In this document: positions 36,577 to 49,739 of the stretch, piece by piece
Position numbering within the stretch: position 1 is the stretch's first letter
Layout: each line of letters begins with the position of its first letter
From: Petrolisthes cinctipes
Lineage: Eukaryota > Arthropoda > Malacostraca > Decapoda > Porcellanidae
Direction of reading: 5' to 3'
Length of the DNA: 64,000 bases
Assembly (NCBI GenBank): GCA_033782935.1
Contig: JAWQEG010000283.1
Location: 2,666,001 to 2,730,000 of the forward strand
Position numbers and translations under genes: made by a program
The notes under the pieces: model-generated
The model's database searches: none
Told to the model about the DNA's origin: nothing
Seen by the model: the letters and a program-made list of their open reading frames with translations, nothing else

Positions 36577-38511
36577 TCTTCAGTACCCGTTTATATCTCA
36601 AATTCAGGCTCAAAACACCCGAAAATTCAATATTTTGGGGTCCCAGAAGCAATCTGTACATGCCTACTCAGTGTTAGAGTATTTTCAAAATACAGGCCCA
36701 AAACATGCTGAAAATCGATATTTTAGATGCCCAAAGTCAATATGTGCATGTATCTTCTGTACCCGTTTATATCTCAAATTCAGGCTCAAAACACCCGAAA
36801 ATTCAATATTTTGGGGTCCCAGAAGCAATCTGTACATGCCTACACAGTGCTAGAATATTTTCAAAATATAGGCTAAAAACATGCTAAAAATCGACATTTT
36901 AGGTGCCAAAAAATCGATATCTCAAATTCAGTCCCAAAACACCCGAAAATTCGATATTTAGAGGTCCCAAAAGGTATCTGTACATGCCTACTCCGTGTTA
37001 GAGTATTTTCAAAATACAGGCAAAAAACATACTGAAAATCAATCTCTTAGGTGCCCAAGAGTCGATATGTGCATGCATCTTCTGTACCCGTTTATATCTC
37101 AAATTCAGTCCCAAAACACCCGAAAATTCGATATTTAGGGGTCCCAGAAGCGATCTGTACATGCCTACTCCGTGTTAGAGTATTTTCAAAATACATGCTC
37201 AAAACATACTGAAAATCGATCTTTTAGGTGCACAAAAGTCGATATGTGCATGCATCTTCAGTACCCGTTTATATCTCAAATTCAGGCTCAAAACCCCCGA
37301 AAATTCAATATTTTTGGGTCCCCGAAGCAATCTGTACATGCCTACTCAGTGTTAGAGTATTTTCAAAATACAGGCCCAAAACATGCTGAAAATCGATATT
37401 TTAGATGCCCAAAGTCAATATGTGCATGTATCTTCTGTACCCGTTTATATCTCAAATTCAGGCTCAAAACACCCGAAAATTCAATATTTTGGGGTCCCAG
37501 AAGCAATCTGTACAGTGCCAGAATATTTTCAAAATATAGGCTAAAAACATGCTAAAAATCGATCTTTTAAGTGCCAAAAAGTCGATATCTCAAATTCAGT
37601 CCCAAAACACCCGAAAATTCGATATTTAGGGGTCCCAGAAGCGATCTGTACATGCCTACTCCGTGTTAGAGTATTTTCAAAATACAGGCCAAAAACATAC
37701 TGAAAATCGATCTTTTAGGTGCCCAAAAGTCGATATGTGCATGGATCTTCTGTACCCGTTTATATCTCAAATTCTGGGCCTAAACACCCGAAAATTCCAT
37801 ATTTTGGGGTCCCAGAAGCCATCTGTACATGCCTACTCCGTGTTAGAGTATTTTCAAAATTCAGGCCCAAAACATGCTGAAAATCTATATTTTTGGTGCC
37901 CAAAGTCAATATGTGCATGTATCTTCTGTACCCGTTTATATCTCAAATTCAGCCTCAAAACACCCGAAAAATTCAATATTTTGGGGTCCCAGAAGCAATC
38001 TGTACATGCCTACCCAGTGCTGGAATATTTTCAAAATATAGGCTAAAAACATGCTAAAAATCGATCTTTTAGGTGCCAAAAAGTCGATATCTCAAATTCA
38101 GTCCCAAAACACCCGAAAATTCGATATTTAGGGGTCCCAGAAGCGATCTGTACATGCCTACTCCGTGTTAGAGTATTTTCAAAATACATGCTCAAAACAT
38201 ACTGAAAATCGATCTTTTAGGTGCACAAAAGTCGATATGTGCATGCATCTTCAGTACCCGTTTATATCTCAAATTCAGGCTCAAAACACCCGAAAATTCA
38301 ATATTTTGGGTTCCCAGAAGCAATCTGTACATGCCTACTCAGTGTTAGAGTATTTTCAAAATACAGGCCCAAAACATGCTGAAAATCGATATTTTAGATG
38401 CCCAAAGTCAATATGTGCATGTATCTTCTGTACCCGTTTATATCTCAAATTCAGGCTCAAAACACCCGAAAATTCAATATTTTGGGGTCCCAGAAGCAAT
38501 CTGTACAGTGC

Positions 38512-41500
38512 TAGAATATTTTCAAAATATAGGCTAAAAACATGCTAAAAATCGATCTTTTAGGTGCCAAAAAGTCGATATCTCAAATTCAGTCCCAAAA
38601 CCCCCGAAAATTCGATATTTAGGGGTCCCAAAAGCGATCTGTACATGCCTACTCCGTGTTAGAGTATTTTCAAAATACATGCTCAAAACATACTGAAAAT
38701 CGATCTTTTAGGTGCACAAAAGTCGATATGTGCATGCATCATCAGTACCCGTTTATATCTCAAATTCAGGCTCAAAACACCCGAAAATTCAATATTTTGG
38801 GGTCCCAGAAGCAATCTGTACATGCCTACTCCGTGTTAGAGTATTTTCAAAATTCAGGCCCAAAACATGCAGAAAATCGATATTTTTGGTGCCCAAATTC
38901 AATATGTGCAAGTATCTTCTGTACCCGTTTATATCTCAAATTCAGGCTCAAAACACCCGAAAATTCAATATTTTGGGGTCCCAGAAGCAATCTGTACATG
39001 CCTACTAAGTGCTAGAATATTTTCAAAATATAGGCTAAAAACATGCTAAAAATCGATCTTTTAGGTGCCAAAAAGTCGATATCTCAAATTCAGTCCCAAA
39101 ACACCCGAAAATTCGATAATTAGGGGTCCCAGAAGCGATCTGTACATGCCTACTCCGTGTTAGAGTATTTTCAAAATACATGCTCAAAACATACTGAAAA
39201 TCGATATTTTAGATGCCCAAAGTCAATATGTGCATGTATCTTCTGTACCCGTTTATATCTCAAATTCAGGCTCAAAACACCCGAAAATTCGATATTTTGG
39301 GGTCCCAGAAGCGATCTGTACATGCCTACTCCGTGTTAGAGTATTTTCAAAATACATGCTCAAAACATACTGAAAATCGATCTTTTAGCTGCCAAAAAGT
39401 CGATATCTCAAATTCAGTCCCAAAACACCCGAAAATTCGATATTTAGGCGTCCCAGAAGCGATCTGTACATGCCTACTCCGTGTTAGAGTATTTTCAAAA
39501 TACATGCTCAAAACATACTGAAAATCGATCTTTTAGGTGCACAAAAGTCGATATGTGCATGCATCTTCAGTACCCGTTTATATCTCAAATTCAGGCTCAA
39601 AACACCCGAAAATTCAATATTTTGGGGTCACAGAAGCAATCTGTACATGCCTACTCAGTGTTAGAGTATTTTCAAAATACAGGCCCAAAACATGCTGAAA
39701 ATCGATATTTTAGATGCCCAAAGTCAATATGTGCATGTATCTTCTGTACCCGTTTATATCTCAAATTCAGGCTCAAAACACCCGAAAATTCAATATTTTG
39801 GTGTCCCAGAAGCAATATGTACATGCCTACACAGTGCTACAATATTTTCAAAATATAGGCTAAAAACATGCTAAAAATCGACATTTTAGGTGCCAAAAAA
39901 TCGATATCTCAAATTCAGTCCCAAAACACCCGAAAATTCGATATTTAGAAGTCCCAGAAGGTATCTGTACATGCCTACTCCGTGTTAGAGTATTTTCAAA
40001 ATTCAGGCCCAAAACATGCTGAAAATCGATATTTTTGGTGCCCAAAGTCAATATGTGCATGTATCTTCTGTACCCGTTTATATCTCAAATTCAGGCTCAA
40101 AACACCCAAAAATTCAATATTTTGGGGTCCCAGAAGCAATCTGTACATGCCTACTCAGTGCTAGAATATTTTCAAAATATAGGCTAAAAACATGCTGAAA
40201 ATCGATCTTTTAGCTGCCAAAAAGTCGATATCTCAAATTCAGTCCCAAAACACCCGAAAATTCGATATTTAGGGGTCCCAGAAGCGATCTGTACATGCCT
40301 ACTCCGTGTTAGAGTATTTTCAAAATACATGCTCAAAACATACTGAAAATCGATCTTTTAGGTGCACAAAAGTCGATATGTGCATGCATCTTCAGTACCC
40401 GTTTATATCTCAAATTCAGTCTCAAAACACCCGAAAATTCAATATTTTGGGGTCCCAGAAGCAATCTGTACATGCCTACACAGTGCTAGAATATTTTCAA
40501 AATATAGGCTAAAAACAAGCTAAAAATCGACATTTTAGATGCCAAAAAATCGATATATCAAATTCAGTCCCAAAACACCCGAAAATTCGATATTTAGAGG
40601 TCCCAGAAGGTATCTGTACATGCCTAATCCGTGTTAGAGTATTTTCAAAATACAGGCCAAAAACATACTGATAATCGATCATTTTGGTGCCCAAAAGTCG
40701 ATATGTGCATGCATCTTCTGTACCCGTTTATATCTCAAATTCAGGCTCAAAACACCCGAAAATTCAATATTTTGGGGTCCCAGAAGCAATCTGTACAGTG
40801 CTAGAATATTTTCAAAATATAGGCTAAAAACATGCTAAAAATCGATCTTTTAGGTGCCAAAAAGTCGATATCTCAAATTCAGTCCCAAAACACCCGAAAA
40901 TTCGATATTTAGGGGTCCCAAAAGCGATCTGTACATGCCTACTCCGTGTTAGAGTATTTTCAAAATACATGCTCAAAACATACTGAAAATCGATCTTTTA
41001 GGTGCACAAAAGTCGATATGTGCATGCATCATCAGTACCCGTTTATATCTCAAATTCAGGCTCAAAACACCCGAAAATTCAATATTTTGGGGTCCCAGAA
41101 GCAATCTGTACATGCCTACTCCGTGTTAGAGTATTTTCAAAATTCAGTCCCAAAACATGCTGAAAATCGATATTTTTGGTGCCCAAAGTCAATATGTGCA
41201 AGTATCTTCTGTACCCGTTTATATCTCAAATTCAGGCTCAAAACACCCGAAAATTCAATATTTTGGGGTCCCAGAAGCAATCTGTACATGCCTACTAAGT
41301 GCTAGAATATTTTCAAAATATAGGCTAAAAACATGCTAAAAATCGATCTTTTAGGTGCCAAAAAGTCGATATCTCAAATTCAGTCCCAAAATACCCGAAA
41401 ATTCGATAATTAGGGGTCCCAGAAGCGATCTGTACATGCCTACTCCGTTTTAGAGTATTTTCAAAATACATGCTCAAAACATACTGAAAATCGATCTTTT

Positions 41501-44500
41501 AGGTGCACAAAAGTCGATATGTGCATGTATCTTCTGTACCCGTTTATATCTCAAATTCATTCTCAAAACACCCGAAAATTCAATATTTTGGGGTCCCAGA
41601 AGCAATCTGTACATGCCTACTCAGTGCTAGAATATTTTCAAAATATAGGCTAAAAACATGCTAAAAATCGATCTTTTAGGTGCCAAAAAGTCGATATCTC
41701 AAATTCAGTCCCAAAACACCCGAAAATTCGATATTTAGGGGTCCCAAAAGCGATCTGTACATGCCTACTCCGTGTTAGAGTATTTTCAAAATACATGCTC
41801 AAAACATACTGAAAATCGATCTTTTAGGTGCACAAAAGTCGATATGTGCATGCATCATCAGTACCCGTTTATATCTCAAATTCAGTCTCAAAACACCCGA
41901 AAATTCAATATTTTGGGGTCCCAGAAGCAATCTGTACATGCCTACTCCGTGGTAGAGTATTTTCAAAATTCAGGCCCAAAACATGCAGAAAATCGATATT
42001 TTTGGTGCCCAAATGCAATATGTGCAAGTATCTTCTGTACCCGTTTATATCTCAAATTCAGGCTCAAAACACCCGAAAATTCAATATTTTGGGGTCCCAG
42101 AAGCAATCTGTACATGCCTACTAAGTGCTAGAATATTTTCAAAATATAGGCTAAAAACATGCTAAAAATCGATCTTTTAGGTGCCAAAAAGTCGATATCT
42201 CAAATTCAGTCCCAAAACACCCGAAAATTCGATAATTAGGGGTCCCAGAAGCGATCTGTACATGCCTACTCCGTGTTAGAGTATTTTCAAAATACATGCT
42301 CAAAACATACTGAAAATCGATATTTTAGATGCCCAAAGTCAATATGTGCATGTATCTTCTGTACCCGTTTATATCTCAAATTCAGGCTCAAAACACCCGA
42401 AAATTCGATATTTTGGGGTCCCAGAAGCGATCTGTACATGCCTACTCCGTGTTAGAGTATTTTCAAAATACATGCTCAAAACATACTGAAAATCGATCTT
42501 TTAGCTGCCAAAAAGTCGATATCTCAAATTCAGTCCCAAAACACCCGAAAATTCGATATTTAGGCGTCCCAGAAGCGATCTGTACATGCCTACTCCGTGT
42601 TAGAGTATTTTCAAAATACATGCTCAAAACATACTGAAAATCGATCTTTTAGGTGCACAAAAGTCGATATGTGCATGCATCTTCAGTACCCGTTTATATC
42701 TCAAATTCAGGCTCAAAACACCCGAAAATTCAATATTTTGGGGTCACAGAAGCAATCTGTACATGCCTACTCAGTGTTAGAGTATTTTCAAAATACAGGC
42801 CCAAAACATGCTGAAAATCGATATTTTAGATGCCCAAAGTCAATATGTGCATGTATCTTCTGTACCCGTTTATATCTCAAATTCAGGCTCAAAACACCCG
42901 AAAATTCAATATTTTGGTGTCCCAGAAGCAATATGTACATGCCTACACAGTGCTACAATATTTTCAAAATATAGGCTAAAAACATGCTAAAAATCGACAT
43001 TTTAGGTGCCAAAAAATCGATATCTCAAATTCAGTCCCAAAACACCCGAAAATTCGATATTTAGAAGTCCCAGAAGGTATCTGTACATGCCTACTCCGTG
43101 TTAGAGTATTTTCAAAATTCAGGCCCAAAACATGCTGAAAATCGATATTTTTGGTGCCCAAAGTCAATATGTGCATGTATCTTCTGTACCCGTTTATATC
43201 TCAAATTCAGGCTCAAAACACCCAAAAATTCAATATTTTGGGGTCCCAGAAGCAATCTGTACATGCCTACTCAGTGCTAGAATATTTTCAAAATATAGGC
43301 TAAAAACATGCTGAAAATCGATCTTTTAGCTGCCAAAAAGTCGATATCTCAAATTCAGTCCCAAAACACCCGAAAATTCGATATTTAGGGGTCCCAGAAG
43401 CGATCTGTACATGCCTACTCCGTGTTAGAGTATTTTCAAAATACATGCTCAAAACATACTGAAAATCGATCTTTTAGGTGCACAAAAGTCGATATGTGCA
43501 TGCATCTTCAGTACCCGTTTATATCTCAAATTCAGTCTCAAAACACCCGAAAATTCAATATTTTGGGGTCCCAGAAGCAATCTGTACATGCCTACACAGT
43601 GCTAGAATATTTTCAAAATATAGGCTAAAAACAAGCTAAAAATCGACATTTTAGATGCCAAAAAATCGATATATCAAATTCAGTCCCAAAACACCCGAAA
43701 ATTCGATATTTAGAGGTCCCAGAAGGTATCTGTACATGCCTAATCCGTGTTAGAGTATTTTCAAAATACAGGCCAAAAACATACTGATAATCGATCATTT
43801 TGGTGCCCAAAAGTCGATATGTGCATGCATCTTCTGTACCCGTTTATATCTCAAATTCAGGCTCAAAACACCCGAAAATTCAATATTTTGGGGTCCCAGA
43901 AGCAATCTGTACAGTGCTAGAATATTTTCAAAATATAGGCTAAAAACATGCTAAAAATCGATCTTTTAGGTGCCAAAAAGTCGATATCTCAAATTCAGTC
44001 CCAAAACACCCGAAAATTCGATATTTAGGGGTCCCAAAAGCGATCTGTACATGCCTACTCCGTGTTAGAGTATTTTCAAAATACATGCTCAAAACATACT
44101 GAAAATCGATCTTTTAGGTGCACAAAAGTCGATATGTGCATGCATCATCAGTACCCGTTTATATCTCAAATTCAGGCTCAAAACACCCGAAAATTCAATA
44201 TTTTGGGGTCCCAGAAGCAATCTGTACATGCCTACTCCGTGTTAGAGTATTTTCAAAATTCAGTCCCAAAACATGCTGAAAATCGATATTTTTGGTGCCC
44301 AAAGTCAATATGTGCAAGTATCTTCTGTACCCGTTTATATCTCAAATTCAGGCTCAAAACACCCGAAAATTCAATATTTTGGGGTCCCAGAAGCAATCTG
44401 TACATGCCTACTAAGTGCTAGAATATTTTCAAAATATAGGCTAAAAACATGCTAAAAATCGATCTTTTAGGTGCCAAAAAGTCGATATCTCAAATTCAGT

Positions 44501-44930
44501 CCCAAAATACCCGAAAATTCGATAATTAGGGGTCCCAGAAGCGATCTGTACATGCCTACTCCGTGTTAGAGTATTTTCAAAATACATGCTCAAAACATAC
44601 TGAAAATCGATCTTTTAGGTGCACAAAAGTCGATATGTGCATGTATCTTCTGTACCCGTTTATATCTCAAATTCATTCTCAAAACACCCGAAAATTCAAT
44701 ATTTTGGGGTCCCAGAAGCAATCTGTACATGCCTACTCAGTGCTAGAATATTTTCAAAATATAGGCTAAAAACATGCTACAAATCGATCTTTTAGGTGCC
44801 AAAAAGTCGATATCTCAAATTCAGTCCCAAAACACCCGAAAATTCGATATTTAGGGGTCCCAGAAGCGATCTGTACATGCCTACTCCGTGTTAGAGTATT
44901 TTCAAAATACATGCTCAAAACATACTGAAA
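38512..44930 (+). repeat. Tandem segment duplication, period 3,116 bp
   Basis: Sequence at x and x+3,116 matches from about 38,512 to 41,814, so the span holds slightly more than two copies. Shared rare changes include TTTAGGCGTCCC, GGGGTCACAGAAGC, TTTTGGTGTCCC, GCAATATGTACATG, GTGCTACAATATTTTC, TTTAGAAGTCCC, CTGATAATCGATCATTTTGG and CAAATTCATTCTC. I noted only about six to eight single-base differences by eye, for example AAATTCAATATG against AAATGCAATATG. This is the largest and cleanest tandem duplication in the window and must be recent. Confidence 0.92.
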
Positions 44931-47172
44931 ATCGATATTTTAGATGCCCAAAGTCAATATGTGCATGTATCTTCTGTACCCGTTTATATCTCAAATTCAG
45001 GCTCAAAACACCCGAAAATTCAATATTTTGGGGTCCCAGAAGCAATCTGTACATGCCTACACAGTGCTAGAATGTTTTCAAAATATAGGCTAAAAACATG
45101 CTAAAAATCGACATTTTAGGTGCCAAAAAGTCGATATCTCAAATTCAGTCCCAAAACACCCGAAAATTCGATATTTAGGGGTCCCAGAAGCGATCTGTAC
45201 ATGCCTACTCCGTGTTACAGTATTTTCAAAATACAGGCAAAAAACATACTGAAAATCGATCTCTTAGGTGCCCAAAAGTCGATATGTGCATGCATCTTCT
45301 GTACCCGTTTATATCTCAAATTCAGTCCCAAAACACCCGAAAATTCGATATTTAGGGGTCCCAGAAGCGATCTGTACATGCCTACTCTGTGTTAGAGTAT
45401 TTTCAAAATACATGCTCAAAACATACTGAAAATCGATTTTTTAGGTGCACAAAAGTCGATATGTGCATGCATCTTCAGTACCCGTTTATATCTCAAATTC
45501 AGCCTCAAAACACCCGAAAATTCGATATTTTGGGGTCCCAGAAGCAATCTGTACATGCCTACTCAGTGTTAGAGTATTTTCAAAATACAGGCCCAAAACA
45601 TGCTGAAAATCGATATTTTAGATGCCCAAAGTCAATATGTGCATGTATCTTCTGTACCCGTTTATATCTCAAATTCAGGCTCAAAACACCCGAAAATTCA
45701 ATATTTTGGGGTCCTAGAAGCAATCTGTACAGTGCCAGAATATTTTCAAAATATAGGCTAAAAACATGCTAAAAATCGATATTTTAAGTGCCAAAAAGTC
45801 GATATCTCAAATTCAGTCCCAAAACACCCGAAAATTCGATATTTAGGGGTCCCAGAAGCGATCTGTACATGCCTACTCCGTGTTAGAGTATTTTCAAAAT
45901 ACATGCCAAAAACATACTGAAAATCGATCTTTTAGGTGCCCAAAAGTCGATATGTGCATGGATATTCTGTACCCGTTTATATCTCAAATTCTGGGCCTAA
46001 ACACCCGAAAATTCGATATTTTGGGGTCCCAGAAGCGATCTGTACATGCCTACTCCGTGTTAGAGTATTTTCAAAATTCAGGAACAAAACATGCTGAAAA
46101 TCTATATTTTTGGTGCCCAAAGTCAATATGTGCATGTATCTTCTGTACCCGTTTATATCTCAAATTCAGCCTCAAAACACCCGAAAATTCAATATTTTTG
46201 GGTCCCAGAAGCAATCTGTACATGCCTACACAGTGCTATAATATTTTCAAAATATAGGCTAAAAACATGCTAAAAATCGATATTATAGGTGCCAAAAAAT
46301 CGATATCTCAAATTCAGTCCCATAACACCCGAAAATTCGATATTTAGAGGTCCCAGAAGGTATCTGTACATGCCTACTCCGTGTTAGAGTATTTTCAAAA
46401 TACAGGCCAAAAACATACTGAAAATCGATCTTTTAGGTGCACAAAAGTCGATATGTGCATGCATCTTCTGTACCCGTTTATATCTCAAATTCTGGCCTTA
46501 AACACCCAAAAATTCGATATTTTGGGGTCCCAGAAGCGATCTGTACATGCCTACTCCGTGTTAGAGTATTTTCAAAATTCAGGCCCAAAACATGCTGAAA
46601 ATCGATATTTTTGGTGCCCAAAGTCAATATGTGCATGTATCTTCTGTACCCGTTTATATCTCAAATTCAGGCTCAAAACACCCGAAAATTCAATATTTTG
46701 GGGTCCCAGAAGCAATCTGTACATGCCTACTCAATGTTAGAGTATTTTCAAAATACAGGCCCAAAACATGCTGAAAATCGATATTTTAGATGCCCAAAGT
46801 CAATATGTTCATGTATCTTCTGTACCCGTTTATATCTCAAATTCAGGCTCAAAACTCCAGAAAATTCAATATTTTGTTGTCCCAGAAGCAATCTGTACAT
46901 GCCTACACAGTGCTAGAATATTTTCAAAATATAGGCTAAAAACATGCTAAAAATCGACATTTTAGGTGCCATAAAATCGATATCTCAATTTCAGTCCCAA
47001 AACACCCGAAAATTCGATATTTAGAGGTCCCAGAAGGTATCTGTACATGCCTACTCCGTGTTAGAGTATTTTCAAAATACAGGCCAAAAACATACTGAAA
47101 ATCGATCTTTTAAGTGCCCAAAAGTCGATATGTGCATGCATCTTCTGTACCCGTTTATATCTCAAATTCTGG

Positions 47173-47203
47173 CCCTAAACACCCGAAAATTCGATATTTA
47201 GGG
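47173..47203. other. CCCTAAA...TTTAGGG inverted pair
   Basis: CCCTAAA (47,173-47,179) and TTTAGGG (47,197-47,203) are exact reverse complements, 17 bases apart, in an M1' monomer. Each equals one unit of the common plant-type telomere repeat. The pair also occurs near 50,848, 53,669, 55,995, 58,331, 59,507 and 61,511. Elsewhere CCCTAAA (in M1') and TTTAGGGG (in M3) lie in separate monomers. Single units only, so this is not a telomere tract. Confidence 0.6.
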
Positions 47204-48239
47204 GTCCCAGAAGCGATCTGTACATGCCTACTCCGTGTTAGAGTATTTTCAAAATTCAGGCCCAAAACATGCTGAAAATCGATATTTTTGGTGCCCAAAG
47301 TCAATATGTGCATGTATCTTCTGTACCCGTTTATATCTCAAATTCAGGCTCAAAACACCCGAAAATTCAATATTTTGGGGTCCCAGAAGCAATCTGTACA
47401 TGCCTACTCAGTGCTAGAATATTTTCAAAATATAGGCTAAAAACATGCTAAAAATCGATCTTTTAGGTGCCAAAAAGTCGATATCTCAAATTCAGTCCCA
47501 AAACACCCGAAAATTCGATATGTAGGGGTCCCAGAAGCGATCTGTACATGCCTACTCCGTGTTAGAGTATTTTCAAGATACATGCTCAAAACATACTGAA
47601 AATCGATCTTTTAGGTGCACAAAAGTCGATATGTGCATGCATCTTCAGTACCCGTTTATATCTCAAATTCAGGCTCAAAACACCCGAAAATTCAATATTT
47701 TGTGGTCCCAGAAGCAATCTGTACATGCCTACTCAGTGTTAGAGTATTTTCAAAATACAGGCCCAAAACATGCTGAAAATCGATATTTTAGATGCCCAAA
47801 GTCAATATGTGCATGTATCTTCTGTACCCGTTTATATCTCAAATTCAGGCTCAAAACACCCGAAAATTCAATATTTTGGTTTCCCAGATGCAATCTGTAC
47901 ATGCCTACACAGTGCTAGAATATTTTCAATATATAGGCTAAAAATATGCTAAAAATCGATATTATAGGTGCCAAAAAATCGATATCTCAAATTCAGTCCC
48001 ATAACACCCGAAAATTCGATATTTAGACGTCCCAGAAGGTATCTGTACATGCCTACTCCGTGTTAGAGTATTTTCAAAATACAGGCCAAAAACATACTGA
48101 AAATCGATCTTTTAGGTGCCCAAATGTCGATATGTGCATGCATCTTCTGTACCCGTTTATATTTTAAATTCTGTCCCTAAACACCCGAAAATTCGATATT
48201 TTGGGGTCCCAGAAGCGATCTGTACATGCCTACTCCGTG

Positions 48240-48415
48240 TTAGAGTATTTTCAAAATTCAGGCCCAAAACATGCTGAAAATTGATATTTTTGGTGCCAAA
48301 AGTCAATATGTGCATGTATCTTCTGTACCCGTTTATATCTCAAATTCAGGCTCAAAACACCCGAAAATTCGATATTTAGGGGTCCCAGAAGCGATCTGTA
48401 CATGCCTACTCCGTG
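48240..48415 (+). repeat. M2'/M3 hybrid monomer, M3 missing
   Basis: This monomer begins as M2' (AAAATTCAGGCCC, TTTTTGGTGCC) but ends as M3 (TTCGATATTTAGGGGTCCCAG, AAGCGATC, CTCCGTG). It is followed directly by M1 at 48,416. One short monomer has been lost by exchange inside half-unit B, leaving a full-length chimera and a reduced unit. Confidence 0.85.
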
Positions 48416-49739
48416 TTAGAGTATTTTCAAAATACATGCTCAAAACATACTGAAAATCGATCTTATAGGTGCACAAAAGTCGATATGTGCATGCATCTTC
48501 AGTACCCGTTTATATCTCAAATTCAGGCTCAAAACACCCGAAAATTCAATATTTTGGGGTCCCAGAAGCAATCTGTACATGCCTACTCAGTGTTAGAGTA
48601 TTTTCAAAATACAGGCCCAAACATGCTGAAAATCGATATTTTAGATGCCCAAAGTTAATATGTGCATGTATCTTCTGTACCCGTTTATATCTCAAATTCA
48701 GGCTCAAAACACCCGAAAATTCAATATTTTGGGGTCCCAGAAGCAATCTGGACATGCCTACACAGTGCTAGAATATTTTCAAAATATAGGCTAAAAACAT
48801 GCTAAAAATCGACATTTTAGGTGCCAAAAAATCGATATATCAAATTTAGTCCCAAAACACCCGAAAATTCGATATTTAGAGGTCCCAGAAGGTATCTGTA
48901 CATGCCTACTCCGTGTTAGAGTATTTTCAAAATACAGGCCAAAAACATACTGAAAATCGATCTTTTAGGTGCCCAAAAGTCGATATGTGCATGCATCTTC
49001 TGTACCCGTTTATATCTCAAATTCTGGCTCAAAACACCCGAAAATTCAATATTTTGGGGTCCCAGAAGCAATCTGTACATACCTACTCAGTGCTAGAATA
49101 TTTTCAAAATTTAGGCTAAAAACATACTAAAAATCGATCTTTTAGGTGCCAAAAAGTCGATATCTCAAATTCAGTCCCAAAACACCCGAAAATTCGATAT
49201 TTAGGGGTCCCAGAAGCGATCTGTACATGACTACTCCGTGTTAGATTATTTTCAAAATACATGCTCAAAACAAACTGAAAATCGATCTTTTAGGTGCACA
49301 AAAGTCGATATGTGCATGCATCTTCAGTACCCGTTTATATCTCAAATTCAGGCTCAAAACACCCGAAAATTCAATATTTTGGGGTCCCAGAAGCAATCTG
49401 TACATGCCTACTCAGTGTTAGAGTATTTTCAAAATACAGGCCCAAAACATGCTGAAAATCGATATTTTAGATGCCCAAAGTCAATATGTGCATGTATCTT
49501 CTGTACCCGTTTATATCTCAAATTCAGGCTCAATACACCCGAAAATTCAATATTTTGGGGTCCCAGAAGCAATCTGTACATGCCTACACAGTGCTAGAAT
49601 ATTTTCAAAATATAGGCTAAAAACATGCTAAAAATCGACATTTTAGGTGCCAAAAAATCGATATCTCAAATTCAGTCCCAAAACACCCGAAAATTCGATA
49701 TTTAGAGGTCCCAGAAGGTATCTGTACATGCCTACTCCG

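Larger units (their letters stand above)
33700..45900 (+). repeat. Array segment 5: domain with local variants and pentamers
   Basis: This segment is rich in private variants that began upstream: M1 with GCATCATCAGTACC (28.6-44.1 kb), M2' with GTGCAAGTATCTTC (31.5-44.3 kb), GGTCCCAAAAGCG, CGATAATTAGGGG and CTACTAAGTG. Several units lack M1', giving M1-M2-M3'-M2'-M3 pentamers of 825 bp (for example 34,346 to 35,171 and 39,484 to 40,309). M1/M3 and M1'/M3 hybrids occur at 37,005, 39,337, 42,453 and 45,216. Confidence 0.82.

Noticed and set aside
47173..47203. Interstitial telomere tract
   Set aside because: Only isolated single heptamers occur. A tract would need several in tandem.
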